56,780 bases of DNA from Paraherbaspirillum soli (lineage in GTDB: Bacteria > Pseudomonadota > Gammaproteobacteria > Burkholderiales > Burkholderiaceae_D), in assembly GCF_042654985.1 (NCBI RefSeq), contig NZ_JBHSMT010000024.1, forward strand, positions 1 to 56,780. The letters run 5' to 3'. Shown in pieces: positions 18,030 through 27,030 of the stretch. Positions within the stretch are counted from its first letter, which is position 1; each line of letters opens with the position of its first letter. Both the position numbers and the translations under genes were made by a program. The notes beneath the pieces are model-generated. The model saw nothing but the letters and a program-made list of their open reading frames with translations. It was not told where the DNA came from and did no database searches.

Positions 18030-19675
18030 TAGCCCGGCCACGTACGCTGCAAAATCTGCTGTTGCAAATGCGCCGCCGCCAAGGTGCCATAGACGCGGCC
18101 GCCGGCGGCTTCGCTGCGGCTGGCGATGAAAGCCTCGGCGATTGCGGTTGGCGCATGTTGCAGCATCAAGCTCGCCTGGATCGCCAGCACCAGTCGCTGC
18201 ACGATGCGCCGGGCCAGCGCTTCGCGCTGCTCGGCCGGGGCCGCCAGATCGTGCAATACATCTTCCAGCATGCTGCGCAAGCCGGGGTGGTCGGCCGCGA
18301 CCTGCTGCAGCTGCGCCACCAGCAAGGCCATGCCTTCAGGCTCGCGTTCAATGGCGCGCATGACGTCCAGGCACATCACGTTGCCGGACCCTTCCCAAAT
18401 CGAATTGACCGGCGCCTCCCGATAAAAACGCGCCATCGGCGAAGTCTCGACATAACCGTTGCCGCCCCAGACTTCCATGCATTCGCCGGTAAATTCGAGA
18501 GCCCGTTTGCAAATCCAGAACTTGGCCGCCGGCGTGACGATGCGGCGCCATGCGCGCTGCAAGGGATCGTTGGGGGCTTCAAACGCGCCGGCCAGTTGCA
18601 ACATCAGCAGCGTCGCCGCTTCGCTCTCCAGCGCCAGATCGGACAAGACGTTTCGCATCAGCGGCTGTTCCGCCAGATGGCGGCCGAAAGCGCTGCGGTG
18701 GCGCGCATGATGCAGCGCTTGCACCAGCGCCTGACGCATCAGGCCGGCGGTGCCGATGACGCAATCGAGCCGGGTATGGTTGGCCATCTCGATAATGGTC
18801 GGGATGCCGCGGCCTTCTTCGCCGACCATGATGCCGAAAGCATCTTCAAATTCGACTTCGCTGCTGGAGTTGGAGCGGTTGCCGAGTTTGTCTTTCAGGC
18901 GCTGGATCAAGATCGCATTCTTGCTGCCGTCGGGACGCCAGCGTGGCACGAAAAAACAACTCAAACCCATCTCGGTCCGCGCCAGCACCATATGCGCATC
19001 GCACATCGGCGCCGAGAAAAACCATTTGTGGCCGGTCAGCAGATAGCCGGCGCCGCGCCCGCAGCCGCCGGCCAGCGGCCGCGCCAGGGTGGTGTTGCTG
19101 CGGACATCGGAACCGCCTTGTTTTTCGGTCATGCCCATGCCGATCAACATCGACTTCTTGTGCTCCAGCGGCACATCGTGCGCATCGTGTTCGCATGACA
19201 ATAACTTGGCTTGCAGTGCCGCGAACAGCAGCGATTCCTGTTGCAAAACCGGTATCGAGGCAAACGTCATCGTGGTCGGGCATAGCGATCCGGCCTCGAC
19301 CTGGGCATGCAAAAAATAACCGGCAGCGCGCGCCACGTGGCTCCCGCTCTGCGGCTTCAGCCACGGCAGCGCATGCAGACCTTCGCGCCGCAGCATGGCC
19401 AGCAGCGCATGCCAGGCCGGATGGAATTCGACCACATCGATCCGGTTGCCGTAGCGATCATGGGTCAGCAGTTCCGGCGGATGACGGTTGGCCAGTTCCG
19501 CCAGTTGCCAGGCGTCCTTGCCGCCGAGCTCCGCGCCGTAGCGTTCCAGCGCCGCGATGTGCCATTGCCCGTGCAGGCGCTGCACGCCTTCGCGCAATAC
19601 CGGATCGCTGCTGAACAGGTTGTTGCCATAGAGCTCGGGTACCTGATTGCTGACTTCATGGGTTTGCCATTGCAT
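18029..19675 (-). CDS. aidB: AidB-like acyl-CoA dehydrogenase
   Basis: A 548-residue flavoprotein of the acyl-CoA dehydrogenase superfamily in its AidB subgroup (E. coli AidB is about 540 residues). It carries the long AidB-type N-terminal part (VPELYGNNLFSSDPVLREG) and the FAD-region stretches GMGMTEKQGGSDVRSNTT and GHKWFFSAPMCDAHMVLAR. The C-terminal helical domain contains EVWGGNGYVETSPMARFYREAPVNSIWEGSGN. AidB is induced during adaptation to alkylating agents and binds DNA, though its catalytic role is uncertain. No ada gene is adjacent. The Shine-Dalgarno AGGAG is well placed. Confidence 0.9.
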   Translation of the reverse strand: MQWQTHEVSNQVPELYGNNLFSSDPVLREGVQRLHGQWHIAALERYGAELGGKDAWQLAELANRHPPELLTHDRYGNRIDVVEFHPAWHALLAMLRREGLHALPWLKPQSGSHVARAAGYFLHAQVEAGSLCPTTMTFASIPVLQQESLLFAALQAKLLSCEHDAHDVPLEHKKSMLIGMGMTEKQGGSDVRSNTTLARPLAGGCGRGAGYLLTGHKWFFSAPMCDAHMVLARTEMGLSCFFVPRWRPDGSKNAILIQRLKDKLGNRSNSSSEVEFEDAFGIMVGEEGRGIPTIIEMANHTRLDCVIGTAGLMRQALVQALHHARHRSAFGRHLAEQPLMRNVLSDLALESEAATLLMLQLAGAFEAPNDPLQRAWRRIVTPAAKFWICKRALEFTGECMEVWGGNGYVETSPMARFYREAPVNSIWEGSGNVMCLDVMRAIEREPEGMALLVAQLQQVAADHPGLRSMLEDVLHDLAAPAEQREALARRIVQRLVLAIQASLMLQHAPTAIAEAFIASRSEAAGGRVYGTLAAAHLQQQILQRTWPG

Positions 19676-19943
19676 ATTGGATCTCCTGATAGGGGGCGTG
19701 CTTTAGGGATGCCTCAAATTAATCTGGCCATTTTCCACCTGTTGGCGCTGCAGTGCTTGGATAGTGTGCGGACCTTGAGCGGCATGAGCGGAGGCGGTTG
19801 TTTGCAAAACGTCATGAAACACGAGCAGCAGCGGCCGGCAGGGCAGTGGACGTGGGCGACAAGACTTTAAAAACCATCCGGACGCTGCCTGTCAGGTAAA
19901 ATGCTGCCTGTATTTAACAACCAGCAGCATGTGCCTGCCCCCT

Positions 19944-22064
19944 ATGTCCTACCAAGTCCTTGCTCGTAAATATCGCCCCAAAAGCTTCGATACGCTGGTC
20001 GGCCAGGAACACGTCGTGCGCGCGCTGACGCATGCGTTGGAGCAGCAACGGCTGCACCACGCTTATCTTTTTACCGGCACCCGCGGGGTTGGCAAGACCA
20101 CCTTGTCGCGGATTCTGGCGAAATCGCTGAACTGCCTGGGCGCCGACGGCAACGGCGGCATTACCGCCCAACCGTGCGGGGTATGCGAGGCCTGCGTGGC
20201 GATCGATGCCGGGCGTTTTGTCGACTATATCGAAATGGATGCCGCCTCCAATCGCGGCGTCGATGAAATGGCGCAATTGCTGGAACAGGCTGTGTACGCG
20301 CCATCGAACGCCCGCTTCAAGGTCTACATGATCGACGAAGTGCACATGCTGACCAACCATGCGTTCAACTCGATGCTGAAGACGCTGGAAGAACCGCCGG
20401 AGCACGTCAAGTTCATCCTGGCGACCACCGATCCGCAAAAAATCCCGGTCACCGTGTTGTCGCGCTGCCTGCAGTTCAATCTGAAGCAAATGCCGCCCGG
20501 CCATATCATCGGCCACCTGGAAAATATTCTCGGGCAAGAACAAATCGCGTTTGAAATGCCTGCCTTGCGCCTGTTGGCACAGGGCGCGCATGGCTCGATG
20601 CGCGATGCGCTGTCGCTGACCGATCAGGCGATTGCCTACGCCGCCGGCAAGGTCACGCTGGAAGCGGTGCAGGGCATGCTGGGCGCGCTCGATCAGTCTT
20701 ACCTGATCCGCGTGCTGGATGCCTTGGCGCTGCAAGACGGCGCGGCCTTGCTGGCGGTCGCCGATGAAATGGCGACCCGCAGCCTGTCCTATAGCTCGGC
20801 CTTGCAGGATCTTGGCACTTTGCTGCACCGGATCGCCTTGGCGCAAAGTGTGCCGGCGGCGGTGCCCGACGATTTGCCGGAGCGCGACGACGTGATTCGC
20901 CTGGCCGCCGCGTTCGATGCGGAAGAAGTGCAATTGTTTTATCAGATCGCCGTGCATGGCCGCAACGAACTGGGCTTGGCGCCGGATGAGTACGCCGGGT
21001 TCTCGATGACCTTGTTGCGCATGCTCGCCTTCCGGCCGCAAGCCGGCGGCGCTACCGTCGCAACCGTGCCGGCAATCCGGCCGCAGGCCAATCCCGCAGC
21101 CGCGCCGCAGGCGACGGCGCCAGCGCGGCCTCAGCCGCAGGCGGCGCCGGCAACCGCCCCCGCAGCAGCACGTTTGAGTAGCGCCCCGCAAGCCGCCAGC
21201 GCCAGTGCGCCGGTAGCGCGCCCAGGCGGCGCCGCTCTCAGTCCAGCCATGGCGGCGCTGGCCGCGGCTCGTGCCGGCACTGGCGCTGGTCGCAAGGGCG
21301 CGGAAGCGCGTCCGGCAGCTGCACCAACGCCGACGCCGGCCCCGGTGCAGCAAGAGCGTCAACCGCCAGCGGCTGCAAGCCGGCCGGCTCCCGTCTCCGC
21401 CGCACCGGCAGCAGCATCCAGTTCTTCGATGCCGCCATGGGAAGAGGAGATACCGCTGCCGACGGATCTGCCGGATAGCGACTCTTACGGTTTCGCGGCT
21501 GAAAAAAAAACTGAAGCGTTTTCATCTATAGGGATGCCCGCGCCTTCCCGGCGTCAGGCCGAGACCGCGCCGAGCGCCGTCCAGCAAGCGCAGGCGGCAT
21601 ACGCACCGGAACCGGACGCCCAAGCGCCGGAGCAGGAGCCAGCGCAGCCATTCGTCCCGCAACCCGTTCCCAATCTGAATTGGGACGGCGACTGGCCGCT
21701 GCTGGCGGCTTCGCTGGCGGTGCGTGGCGTGGCGCAGCAACTGGCCAAGCACAGCGAACTGGTCAAATGCGACAGCAGCGGTGCCGCGGTCCAGTTCCTG
21801 ATCAGGATTCCTTTGGATACCTGGCGCTCGGCCGGCAGCGTCGACAAACTGGCGGCCGTGTTGACCGAGCATTTCGGCCGTACCGTGAAGGTCGACACCG
21901 AAATCGGCAGTGTCCGCCATACCGCCAGCGCCAAGGAAGAGGCCGAGCGGCAAGAGCGTCAGCGCCTGGCCGAACAGGCGGCGCAAAGCGATCCGTTTAT
22001 ACAAAGCATGGTGCGCGAATTTGGGGCTACGATAGTGCCGGGGTCGATCAAGCCGTTGGGGTGA
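19944..22064 (+). CDS. dnaX: DNA polymerase III subunits tau and gamma
   Basis: A 706-residue clamp-loader ATPase counted from MSYQVLARKYRPKSF, the conserved start; an in-frame ATG 15 nt upstream adds five residues and is less likely. The Walker A is GTRGVGKTT (44-52), zinc-site cysteines are at 64, 78, 81 and 84, and the Walker B/DEVH-type motif is YMIDEVHML. The sensor motif is ATTDPQKIPVTVLSRC. Domain III follows to about 370, then an Ala/Pro-rich linker. A C-terminal tau-specific domain (NWDGDWPLLAASLAVRGVAQQLA) binds the polymerase core. A run of nine A at codons 520-523 could generate a shorter gamma form. The dnaX-ybaB-recR order is conserved in Proteobacteria. Confidence 0.95.
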   Translation: MSYQVLARKYRPKSFDTLVGQEHVVRALTHALEQQRLHHAYLFTGTRGVGKTTLSRILAKSLNCLGADGNGGITAQPCGVCEACVAIDAGRFVDYIEMDAASNRGVDEMAQLLEQAVYAPSNARFKVYMIDEVHMLTNHAFNSMLKTLEEPPEHVKFILATTDPQKIPVTVLSRCLQFNLKQMPPGHIIGHLENILGQEQIAFEMPALRLLAQGAHGSMRDALSLTDQAIAYAAGKVTLEAVQGMLGALDQSYLIRVLDALALQDGAALLAVADEMATRSLSYSSALQDLGTLLHRIALAQSVPAAVPDDLPERDDVIRLAAAFDAEEVQLFYQIAVHGRNELGLAPDEYAGFSMTLLRMLAFRPQAGGATVATVPAIRPQANPAAAPQATAPARPQPQAAPATAPAAARLSSAPQAASASAPVARPGGAALSPAMAALAAARAGTGAGRKGAEARPAAAPTPTPAPVQQERQPPAAASRPAPVSAAPAAASSSSMPPWEEEIPLPTDLPDSDSYGFAAEKKTEAFSSIGMPAPSRRQAETAPSAVQQAQAAYAPEPDAQAPEQEPAQPFVPQPVPNLNWDGDWPLLAASLAVRGVAQQLAKHSELVKCDSSGAAVQFLIRIPLDTWRSAGSVDKLAAVLTEHFGRTVKVDTEIGSVRHTASAKEEAERQERQRLAEQAAQSDPFIQSMVREFGATIVPGSIKPLG
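21502..21510 (+). promoter_or_regulatory. A9 slippery run, candidate programmed frameshift or transcript slippage site in dnaX
   Basis: Nine consecutive A follow a G in GAA AAA AAA ACT. A -1 shift on A-AAA-AAA gives AAC then TGA immediately (21512-21514), making a product of about 523 residues. A +1 shift meets TAG at 21529-21531. Both alternative frames therefore close at once just after the domain III/linker part, as in dnaX genes known to make gamma by ribosomal (E. coli) or transcriptional (Thermus) slippage. Confidence 0.6.
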
Positions 22065-22168
22065 TTTGGTTTTTATTTTGGGGTGGGGTGAAGCGTCGCG
22101 TGGCGATGGCTTTTAAACTCTGCCTTGTTGCTGTTCTTTGCAATTTGGGCGTTTTTATTTAATCAGTT

Positions 22169-22216
22169 GGGGACAGAGTAATTCGGCACGCTGCGGTGCC
22201 TCTTAAACTCTGTCCC
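22169..22216. repeat. Nested palindrome, GGGGACAGAGT family, copy 1
   Basis: GGGACAGAGT (22170-22179) pairs perfectly with ACTCTGTCCC (22207-22216). An internal GGCAC/GTGCC hairpin lies between. The unit recurs at 29701 and 30002. It sits between dnaX and ybaB and resembles REP-type units of other Proteobacteria; no transposase gene is present here. It may also separate transcription of dnaX from ybaB. Confidence 0.75.
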
Positions 22217-22258
22217 GCAATTATTTTTATTTCGCAATAATTTTTTAGGAGAATCACC

Positions 22259-22579
22259 ATGATGAAAGGCCAACTGGCAGGGCTGATGAAACAAGCCCAG
22301 GCGATGCAGGACAACATGAAAAAGATGCAGGACCAATTGGCCCTGATCGAAGTCGAAGGCGAATCGGGCGCGGGCCTGGTGAAAGTCGTGATGACTTGCA
22401 AAAACGCGGTCAAACGGGTGTCGATCGACCCTTCGCTGCTGGCCGACGACAAGGACATGCTGGAAGATCTGGTCGCAGCCGCTTTTAACGATGCGGTGCG
22501 TAAAGCGGAAGCAACGTCGGCGGAAAAAATGTCCGGCTTGACGGCCGGCATGCCAGCCGGTTTCAAATTGCCGTTTTAA
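22259..22579 (+). CDS. ybaB: YbaB/EbfC nucleoid-associated protein
   Basis: A 106-residue DNA-binding protein. The Met/Gln-rich first helix (MMKGQLAGLMKQAQAMQDNMKKMQDQLA), the GESGAGLVKVVMTCKNAVKRVSIDPSLL strands and the Gly/Met-rich tail (MSGLTAGMPAGFKLPF) are diagnostic. Family members are dimers that bind DNA broadly and are encoded between dnaX and recR, as here. The Shine-Dalgarno AGGAGAATCACC precedes an ATG-ATG pair. Confidence 0.95.
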   Translation: MMKGQLAGLMKQAQAMQDNMKKMQDQLALIEVEGESGAGLVKVVMTCKNAVKRVSIDPSLLADDKDMLEDLVAAAFNDAVRKAEATSAEKMSGLTAGMPAGFKLPF

Positions 22580-22703
22580 TCCCGTTTCGCTTCAGCGTTG
22601 CATGGCCTTTTGTCACATGTACTAAACATCACTGCCTGTGGCAGGCCATGCACCTCATAAAATCCGTTGTCCGAACCCGCTAGCAAGCATCTCAAGGCCT
22701 GAT

Positions 22704-23300
22704 GTGAAAACCCCTTCCAGTCTCGCTTTACTCACTGAAGCTTTGCGCCATTTGCCCGGTGTTGGCCCGAAATCGGCGCAGCGCATGGCCTACCATTTGC
22801 TGCAGCACGATCGCGATGGCGCGGCGCTGCTTGGGCGTGCTTTGACGCAGGCCGTGGAGCAAATCCATCACTGCATCAAGTGCAATACCTTCACCGAAAG
22901 CGAAATCTGCGAAACCTGCCTCGATCCTGAACGCGATCCGACCCTGTTGTGCGTGGTCGAGACGCCGACCGACCAATTGATGATCGAACAGACCCTGACT
23001 TTCAAAGGCCTGTACTTCGTGTTGATGGGTCGATTGTCGCCGCTGGACGGCATCGGTCCGAAAGACCTGCAACTTGAAAAGCTGGTCGGCCGCGCCACCG
23101 ACGGCGTGGTGACCGAAGTCGTACTGGCCACCAATTTCACCAATGAGGGCGAGGCCACCGCCCATTACATCAGCGAAATCATGAAAGCCCGCGGCCTGCA
23201 AGTCAGTCGCCTGGCGCGCGGCGTGCCGGTCGGCGGCGAACTCGAATACGTTGACGCCGGCACCATCGCGCGCGCAATGCTGGATCGTCGTTCGACCTGA
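22704..23300 (+). CDS. recR: Recombination mediator RecR
   Basis: A 198-residue protein (E. coli RecR has 201) that starts at GTG (VKTPSSLALLTEALRHLPGVGPKSAQRMA); an in-frame ATG 66 nt upstream would add non-conserved residues. It shows the HhH motif LPGVGPKSAQR, the four-cysteine zinc motif (CIKCNTFTESEICETC) and a TOPRIM domain beginning LLCVVETPTDQLMIEQT. The C-terminal Walker-B-like end is GVPVGGELEYVDAGTI. It loads RecA with RecF/RecO on gapped DNA. It is last of the dnaX-ybaB-recR group. Confidence 0.95.
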   Translation: MKTPSSLALLTEALRHLPGVGPKSAQRMAYHLLQHDRDGAALLGRALTQAVEQIHHCIKCNTFTESEICETCLDPERDPTLLCVVETPTDQLMIEQTLTFKGLYFVLMGRLSPLDGIGPKDLQLEKLVGRATDGVVTEVVLATNFTNEGEATAHYISEIMKARGLQVSRLARGVPVGGELEYVDAGTIARAMLDRRST

Positions 23301-23650
23301 TACCTCCCCATCCCCCCGATTTCTCACTCAGCTGGCGACGGAGGCAATCCGTCCCAGTGCACTGCTTCATCCCTCAGTTTTGATAATAAAGATTGCCGCA
23401 TTAATATTGCTTGTGATAAATAGTTGCTTTTGATCCAGTAAGAATGCATATTTCCCACAAACACAACTGCTAATGTCATCAGGTTTCTTATAGTAATCAT
23501 GCTGTTTTGATTATATTGTTCGTCTTGTAACAAACTATAATGCCGGCCCCAGATCAAACCTCGCCAGGGGGATCTGAAGCGCGTGCTCGGACTCGGATGT
23601 ATTTATTCCGCCGGCGAGCGTGGGCGTCCCTAGGTTTTTAGGAGAAAAGA
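23301..23650 (+). other. AT-rich upstream region of the molybdenum hydroxylase operon
   Basis: 350 bp without a credible gene. It is much more AT-rich than its surroundings. A TATAAT sequence lies at 23536-23541, about 110 nt before the start of the large-subunit gene, but no good -35 element is spaced correctly, so an activator-dependent promoter is possible. A strong ribosome site (TAGGAGAAAAG) precedes the ATG at 23651. Confidence 0.4.
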
Positions 23651-26482
23651 ATGACAAAACTCGACCTTTCGCGTCGCGGTTTTTTGAAGGCTAGCGTAGT
23701 GGCAGGGGTGGCGGTGTATGTGGCGCCGATAGGCGGCAAAGCCTTTGCCGCCTTGTTCGAAGAAAAAATCCTGAGTCCTATCCAGTGGGATAGCAAGAAC
23801 GGCGAGGTCAAATTCCGTATCGACGGCATCGCCAAAGTCACCGGCGCCAAAGTCTTCGCCCGCGATATCCGCGCCCGCGACATGCCGCACTGGCCGCAGC
23901 AGCAGGCGCATGCATTTATCCTCCGCACTACAAAAGCCGACCGCGCTTACCAGGGTTTCGATCTGTCGCTGCTGGGCGACGAGCTGAAGCCGGATCGGGT
24001 CGTCACCGCCGACGATCTACTGCGCGACGGCCTGGCGTTCCCGGCCTTTTACGGCGAGGACATGCTGCTGCCGGCCGGCAAAACGCCGGCCTATCTCGGC
24101 CACGCGGTGGCGATCCTGATCTATAACGATTTCGCCAAATTCCGTTTCGCCAAAGACAAATTGCAGTTCAAGGATGAAGTGATCCGCTACGGTCCGCCGA
24201 CCGGGCCGCTGGAACGCGATCCCTGGGGCACTTTCCGTTTCGTTCGGGTCGGTGGCGCCACCGCATTCGACGACGACGTTTACTCCAGTCTGAAAAATGC
24301 GCCGGTGTTCCCGAGCATGATGCGCAAGCATCAGCCGGTCTGGCCGGACGGCAAAGAGCACGGCAAGCTGGGCGAGCAGGGCATGTTTTACGCGGTCCAG
24401 ATTCAGCAGCAACTGGATAAGCCGGCCGCCGACTGGCTAGTGCTGGAGCGCGAGTACAACACGCAGTCGGTCGACACTGCCGCGCTGGAACCGGACAACG
24501 CCAATTGCTGGTACGACAGCGCCAGCCAGGCCCTGCACATGGTAGTGCCGACCCAGTCGCCGTCCGAAGTGGTGGCGAGCACGGTCGAGATGCTGCAGAA
24601 GGGGCGTTTCCCGCTTAAAAAACTGTTCCTGCATCCGTGTTACACGGTCGGCTATGGCTCCAAGGATCACTACAATTTCCCGTTCTACGGCCTGCTGACC
24701 TCGCTCTATGCCGACGGCAAGCCTGTGCGGCTGGCGAACGACCGTTACGAGCAGTTCCAGGCCTCGATCAAGCGCCACGCGTTCAAGATGCGCTACCGGA
24801 TCGCGGTGGATCGCAAGACCGGTTTGCTGCAAACGTTCAAGGGCGAGCTTGAAGCCAACGGCGGCGGCCGCGCCAATTTTTCGCCGTCGGTGGCGATGGT
24901 GGCGGCCACCGCCGCGCAGTCGATCTACTACTTCCCGAACAACGATCTGTCCGCCGTCGCGATTGCCTCGCGCGCGATTGACGCCGGTTCGGCGCGCGGT
25001 TACGGCACCTTGCAAAGCATGGCGGCGACCGAGATGATGATCGACGAATTCGCCGACAAGCTGGGCCTTGATCCGATTGATTTCCGTCTCAAGAACGCAC
25101 TGCGCTCCGGCATGAAAAACACCCAGGGCGCGATCCCGGCCGGTGCGATCCGGGTCGACGAAGTGCTGCAAAAAGCCAAAATCCATCCGCTCTGGCTCAA
25201 CCGCGCCAAAAAGAAGGCCGAGTTCGAAGCCAGCCACCCCGGCTATCGTTACGGCGTCGGTTTCGCCTGCGTGCAAAAGGACTTCGGCACCGGCGCCGAG
25301 TCCTCGTTCGCCAAGGTGGAAATCGCGGCCGACGGCCGGATTCTGCTGCATCACAGCGGCGCCGAAATCGGCACCGGCATGTCCACTTCGCAAGCGCTGG
25401 CCTGCGCCAAATGGCTAGGCAAGCCGGCCCACGAAGTGCGCACCTCGGTCACCGACTGGAGCGACTTGCCGGTGGTCGCCAGCGGCGATCCGTACATCAT
25501 GAGCCAGGCCGAGCAGGACAAGCTGTCAGCCAATCCGCGCTGGTCGCCGACCTATGCATCGCCGGCCAGCGCCACCAACTCGGCGTTCTATTTCACCCAC
25601 AGCACGCGCGAAGCGGCGCGAGTGGTATTCATGCATGGTCTGTGGCCGGCAGCGATGGCGATCTGGAGCCAGGGCATAGGTGGCGGTCAGGCTGCGCCCG
25701 TCGTGGTGCGAGTCGAGGATGCGCGCTGGGTCGACGGCAAATTGTCGGCCGACGGTCTGGAGCCGCTGTCGTATCAACAACTGGTGACAAAGGCGCACGA
25801 ACTGGGGCTGGTGACCGGCGCCACTGTGCACGTGTTCAATCGTTGGCAGTGGAGCGAAGCCGAGTTCGAGATTCGCGGCGCGCTGGTGCGGCTGCCGCTG
25901 GACGGCTTGTCGCTGCAGTATGGGGAGGGCAAGGGCGCTGCTCCGCAGAAGTTGAAAATGACGACCGCGGGCGGCTACCAGGTGCTCGATCGCAAGAAAG
26001 TATTCATCCCGCCCACGCAACGCAACAACGCCGCCGTGACCTATTACAGCGCGGTCGGCACGCTGGTGGAATTGTCGGTGCACGAAGCCAGCGGCAAGGT
26101 TGAGTTGCTGACCCACCACTCGATCATGGAATGCGGCAACCAGCTGTCGCCGCAACTGGTGTCGGGCCAATTGCAAGGCGGTCTGGCGATGGGCATCGGC
26201 CACGCGCTGCATGAATACCTGCCGCTGTACGAAGACGGTCCCGGTAACGGCAGCTGGAATTTCAACCGCTATCAACTGCCGCGCGCCAAGGATGTGGCCG
26301 TGTGGTCGCAGACCAGCGAAGTGCTGCCGCCGCTGACTGAAACCGATCCGCCCAAGGGCATCGCCGAAGTGGTGATGATCCCGGTGGTCGGCGCCATCGT
26401 CAACGGCATCGCGCACGCCATCGGCCATCGTTTCACCGACTTGCCGGTGACCCCACAAAATATCCAGGAGGCTCTGGCATGA
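23651..26482 (+). CDS. Periplasmic molybdenum hydroxylase, large (molybdopterin) subunit
   Basis: A 943-residue xanthine-oxidase-family subunit of the isoquinoline/aldehyde oxidoreductase type. A twin-arginine signal is present (LSRRGFLKASVVAGVAVYVAP), so the enzyme is exported. The aldehyde oxidase a/b hammerhead-type segment follows, then the molybdenum-binding core with RAIDAGSARGYGTLQSMAATEMMIDE and GAEIGTGMSTSQALA. The C-terminal PPKGIAEVVMIPVVGAIVNGIAHAIG holds the probable catalytic glutamate (GIAE in place of the usual GxGE). Substrates in the family are aldehydes or N-heterocycles; which one applies here is unknown. Its stop overlaps the next start by 4 nt. Confidence 0.9.
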   Translation: MTKLDLSRRGFLKASVVAGVAVYVAPIGGKAFAALFEEKILSPIQWDSKNGEVKFRIDGIAKVTGAKVFARDIRARDMPHWPQQQAHAFILRTTKADRAYQGFDLSLLGDELKPDRVVTADDLLRDGLAFPAFYGEDMLLPAGKTPAYLGHAVAILIYNDFAKFRFAKDKLQFKDEVIRYGPPTGPLERDPWGTFRFVRVGGATAFDDDVYSSLKNAPVFPSMMRKHQPVWPDGKEHGKLGEQGMFYAVQIQQQLDKPAADWLVLEREYNTQSVDTAALEPDNANCWYDSASQALHMVVPTQSPSEVVASTVEMLQKGRFPLKKLFLHPCYTVGYGSKDHYNFPFYGLLTSLYADGKPVRLANDRYEQFQASIKRHAFKMRYRIAVDRKTGLLQTFKGELEANGGGRANFSPSVAMVAATAAQSIYYFPNNDLSAVAIASRAIDAGSARGYGTLQSMAATEMMIDEFADKLGLDPIDFRLKNALRSGMKNTQGAIPAGAIRVDEVLQKAKIHPLWLNRAKKKAEFEASHPGYRYGVGFACVQKDFGTGAESSFAKVEIAADGRILLHHSGAEIGTGMSTSQALACAKWLGKPAHEVRTSVTDWSDLPVVASGDPYIMSQAEQDKLSANPRWSPTYASPASATNSAFYFTHSTREAARVVFMHGLWPAAMAIWSQGIGGGQAAPVVVRVEDARWVDGKLSADGLEPLSYQQLVTKAHELGLVTGATVHVFNRWQWSEAEFEIRGALVRLPLDGLSLQYGEGKGAAPQKLKMTTAGGYQVLDRKKVFIPPTQRNNAAVTYYSAVGTLVELSVHEASGKVELLTHHSIMECGNQLSPQLVSGQLQGGLAMGIGHALHEYLPLYEDGPGNGSWNFNRYQLPRAKDVAVWSQTSEVLPPLTETDPPKGIAEVVMIPVVGAIVNGIAHAIGHRFTDLPVTPQNIQEALA

Positions 26483-27030
26483 GCATGACCATTCATCCGA
26501 TTACGCTACACATCAACGGCAAGCCGGTCGGCCCGGTGCCGGTGCCGGAAGGCATCATGATGATCGATTTCCTGCACGAATACCTCGATCTGACCGGTTC
26601 TCGCCTGGGCTGCGGCCAAGGCATTTGCCACGCCTGCGTGGTGATCCTCGACAAGCCGGACGGCACCAGCGAAGAGGTACGCTCTTGCATCACCGGCGCT
26701 CATTTTTTTGAAGGCAAAAAAGTCCGCACCGTCGAAGGCCACGCTCAACGCAACGAGCAGGGCGAAGTGGTGGCGCTGTCGCCTATCCAGCAAAAATTCC
26801 TTGAGCATTACAGCTTTCAGTGCGGCTACTGCACCCCGGGTTTCGTCAATGCCGCGACGGTGTTGCTGGAAAAATTGAAGCGCCAGCCGGTCGCCCGGGA
26901 CCAGCTCGATCAAGCCATCACCGAGGGTTTGAACGAACATATCTGCCGCTGCACCGGCTATGTGCGCTACTTCGAAGCGGTCAAGGAAGTGGTGCTGGCG
27001 ACACCTGGACTGGTGAAAGGCGGCAAGTGA
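26479..27030 (+). CDS. Molybdenum hydroxylase small subunit, two [2Fe-2S] clusters
   Basis: A 183-residue electron-transfer subunit. The plant-ferredoxin-like N-terminal cluster is bound by GCGQGICHACVV plus a later Cys (EVRSCITG). The C-terminal helical cluster domain has CGYCTPGF and CRCTGYVRYFEA. It has no signal peptide and is probably carried through the Tat system with the large subunit. It overlaps the large-subunit gene by 4 nt (ATGA) and the cytochrome gene by one base (TGATG). The FAD subunit of cytosolic xanthine dehydrogenases is absent, so electrons most likely pass to the downstream cytochrome. Confidence 0.93.
   Translation: MSMTIHPITLHINGKPVGPVPVPEGIMMIDFLHEYLDLTGSRLGCGQGICHACVVILDKPDGTSEEVRSCITGAHFFEGKKVRTVEGHAQRNEQGEVVALSPIQQKFLEHYSFQCGYCTPGFVNAATVLLEKLKRQPVARDQLDQAITEGLNEHICRCTGYVRYFEAVKEVVLATPGLVKGGK

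Noticed and set aside
19676..19928. Possible signal-recognition-particle RNA (ffs) upstream of dnaX, where it is found in some beta-proteobacteria
   Set aside because: The conserved GGAAGGAAGCAGCC-type core is absent from this interval.
19914..21362. A 482-codon minus-strand frame opposite dnaX
   Set aside because: It mirrors the GC-rich Ala/Pro linker of dnaX; composition is artefactual.
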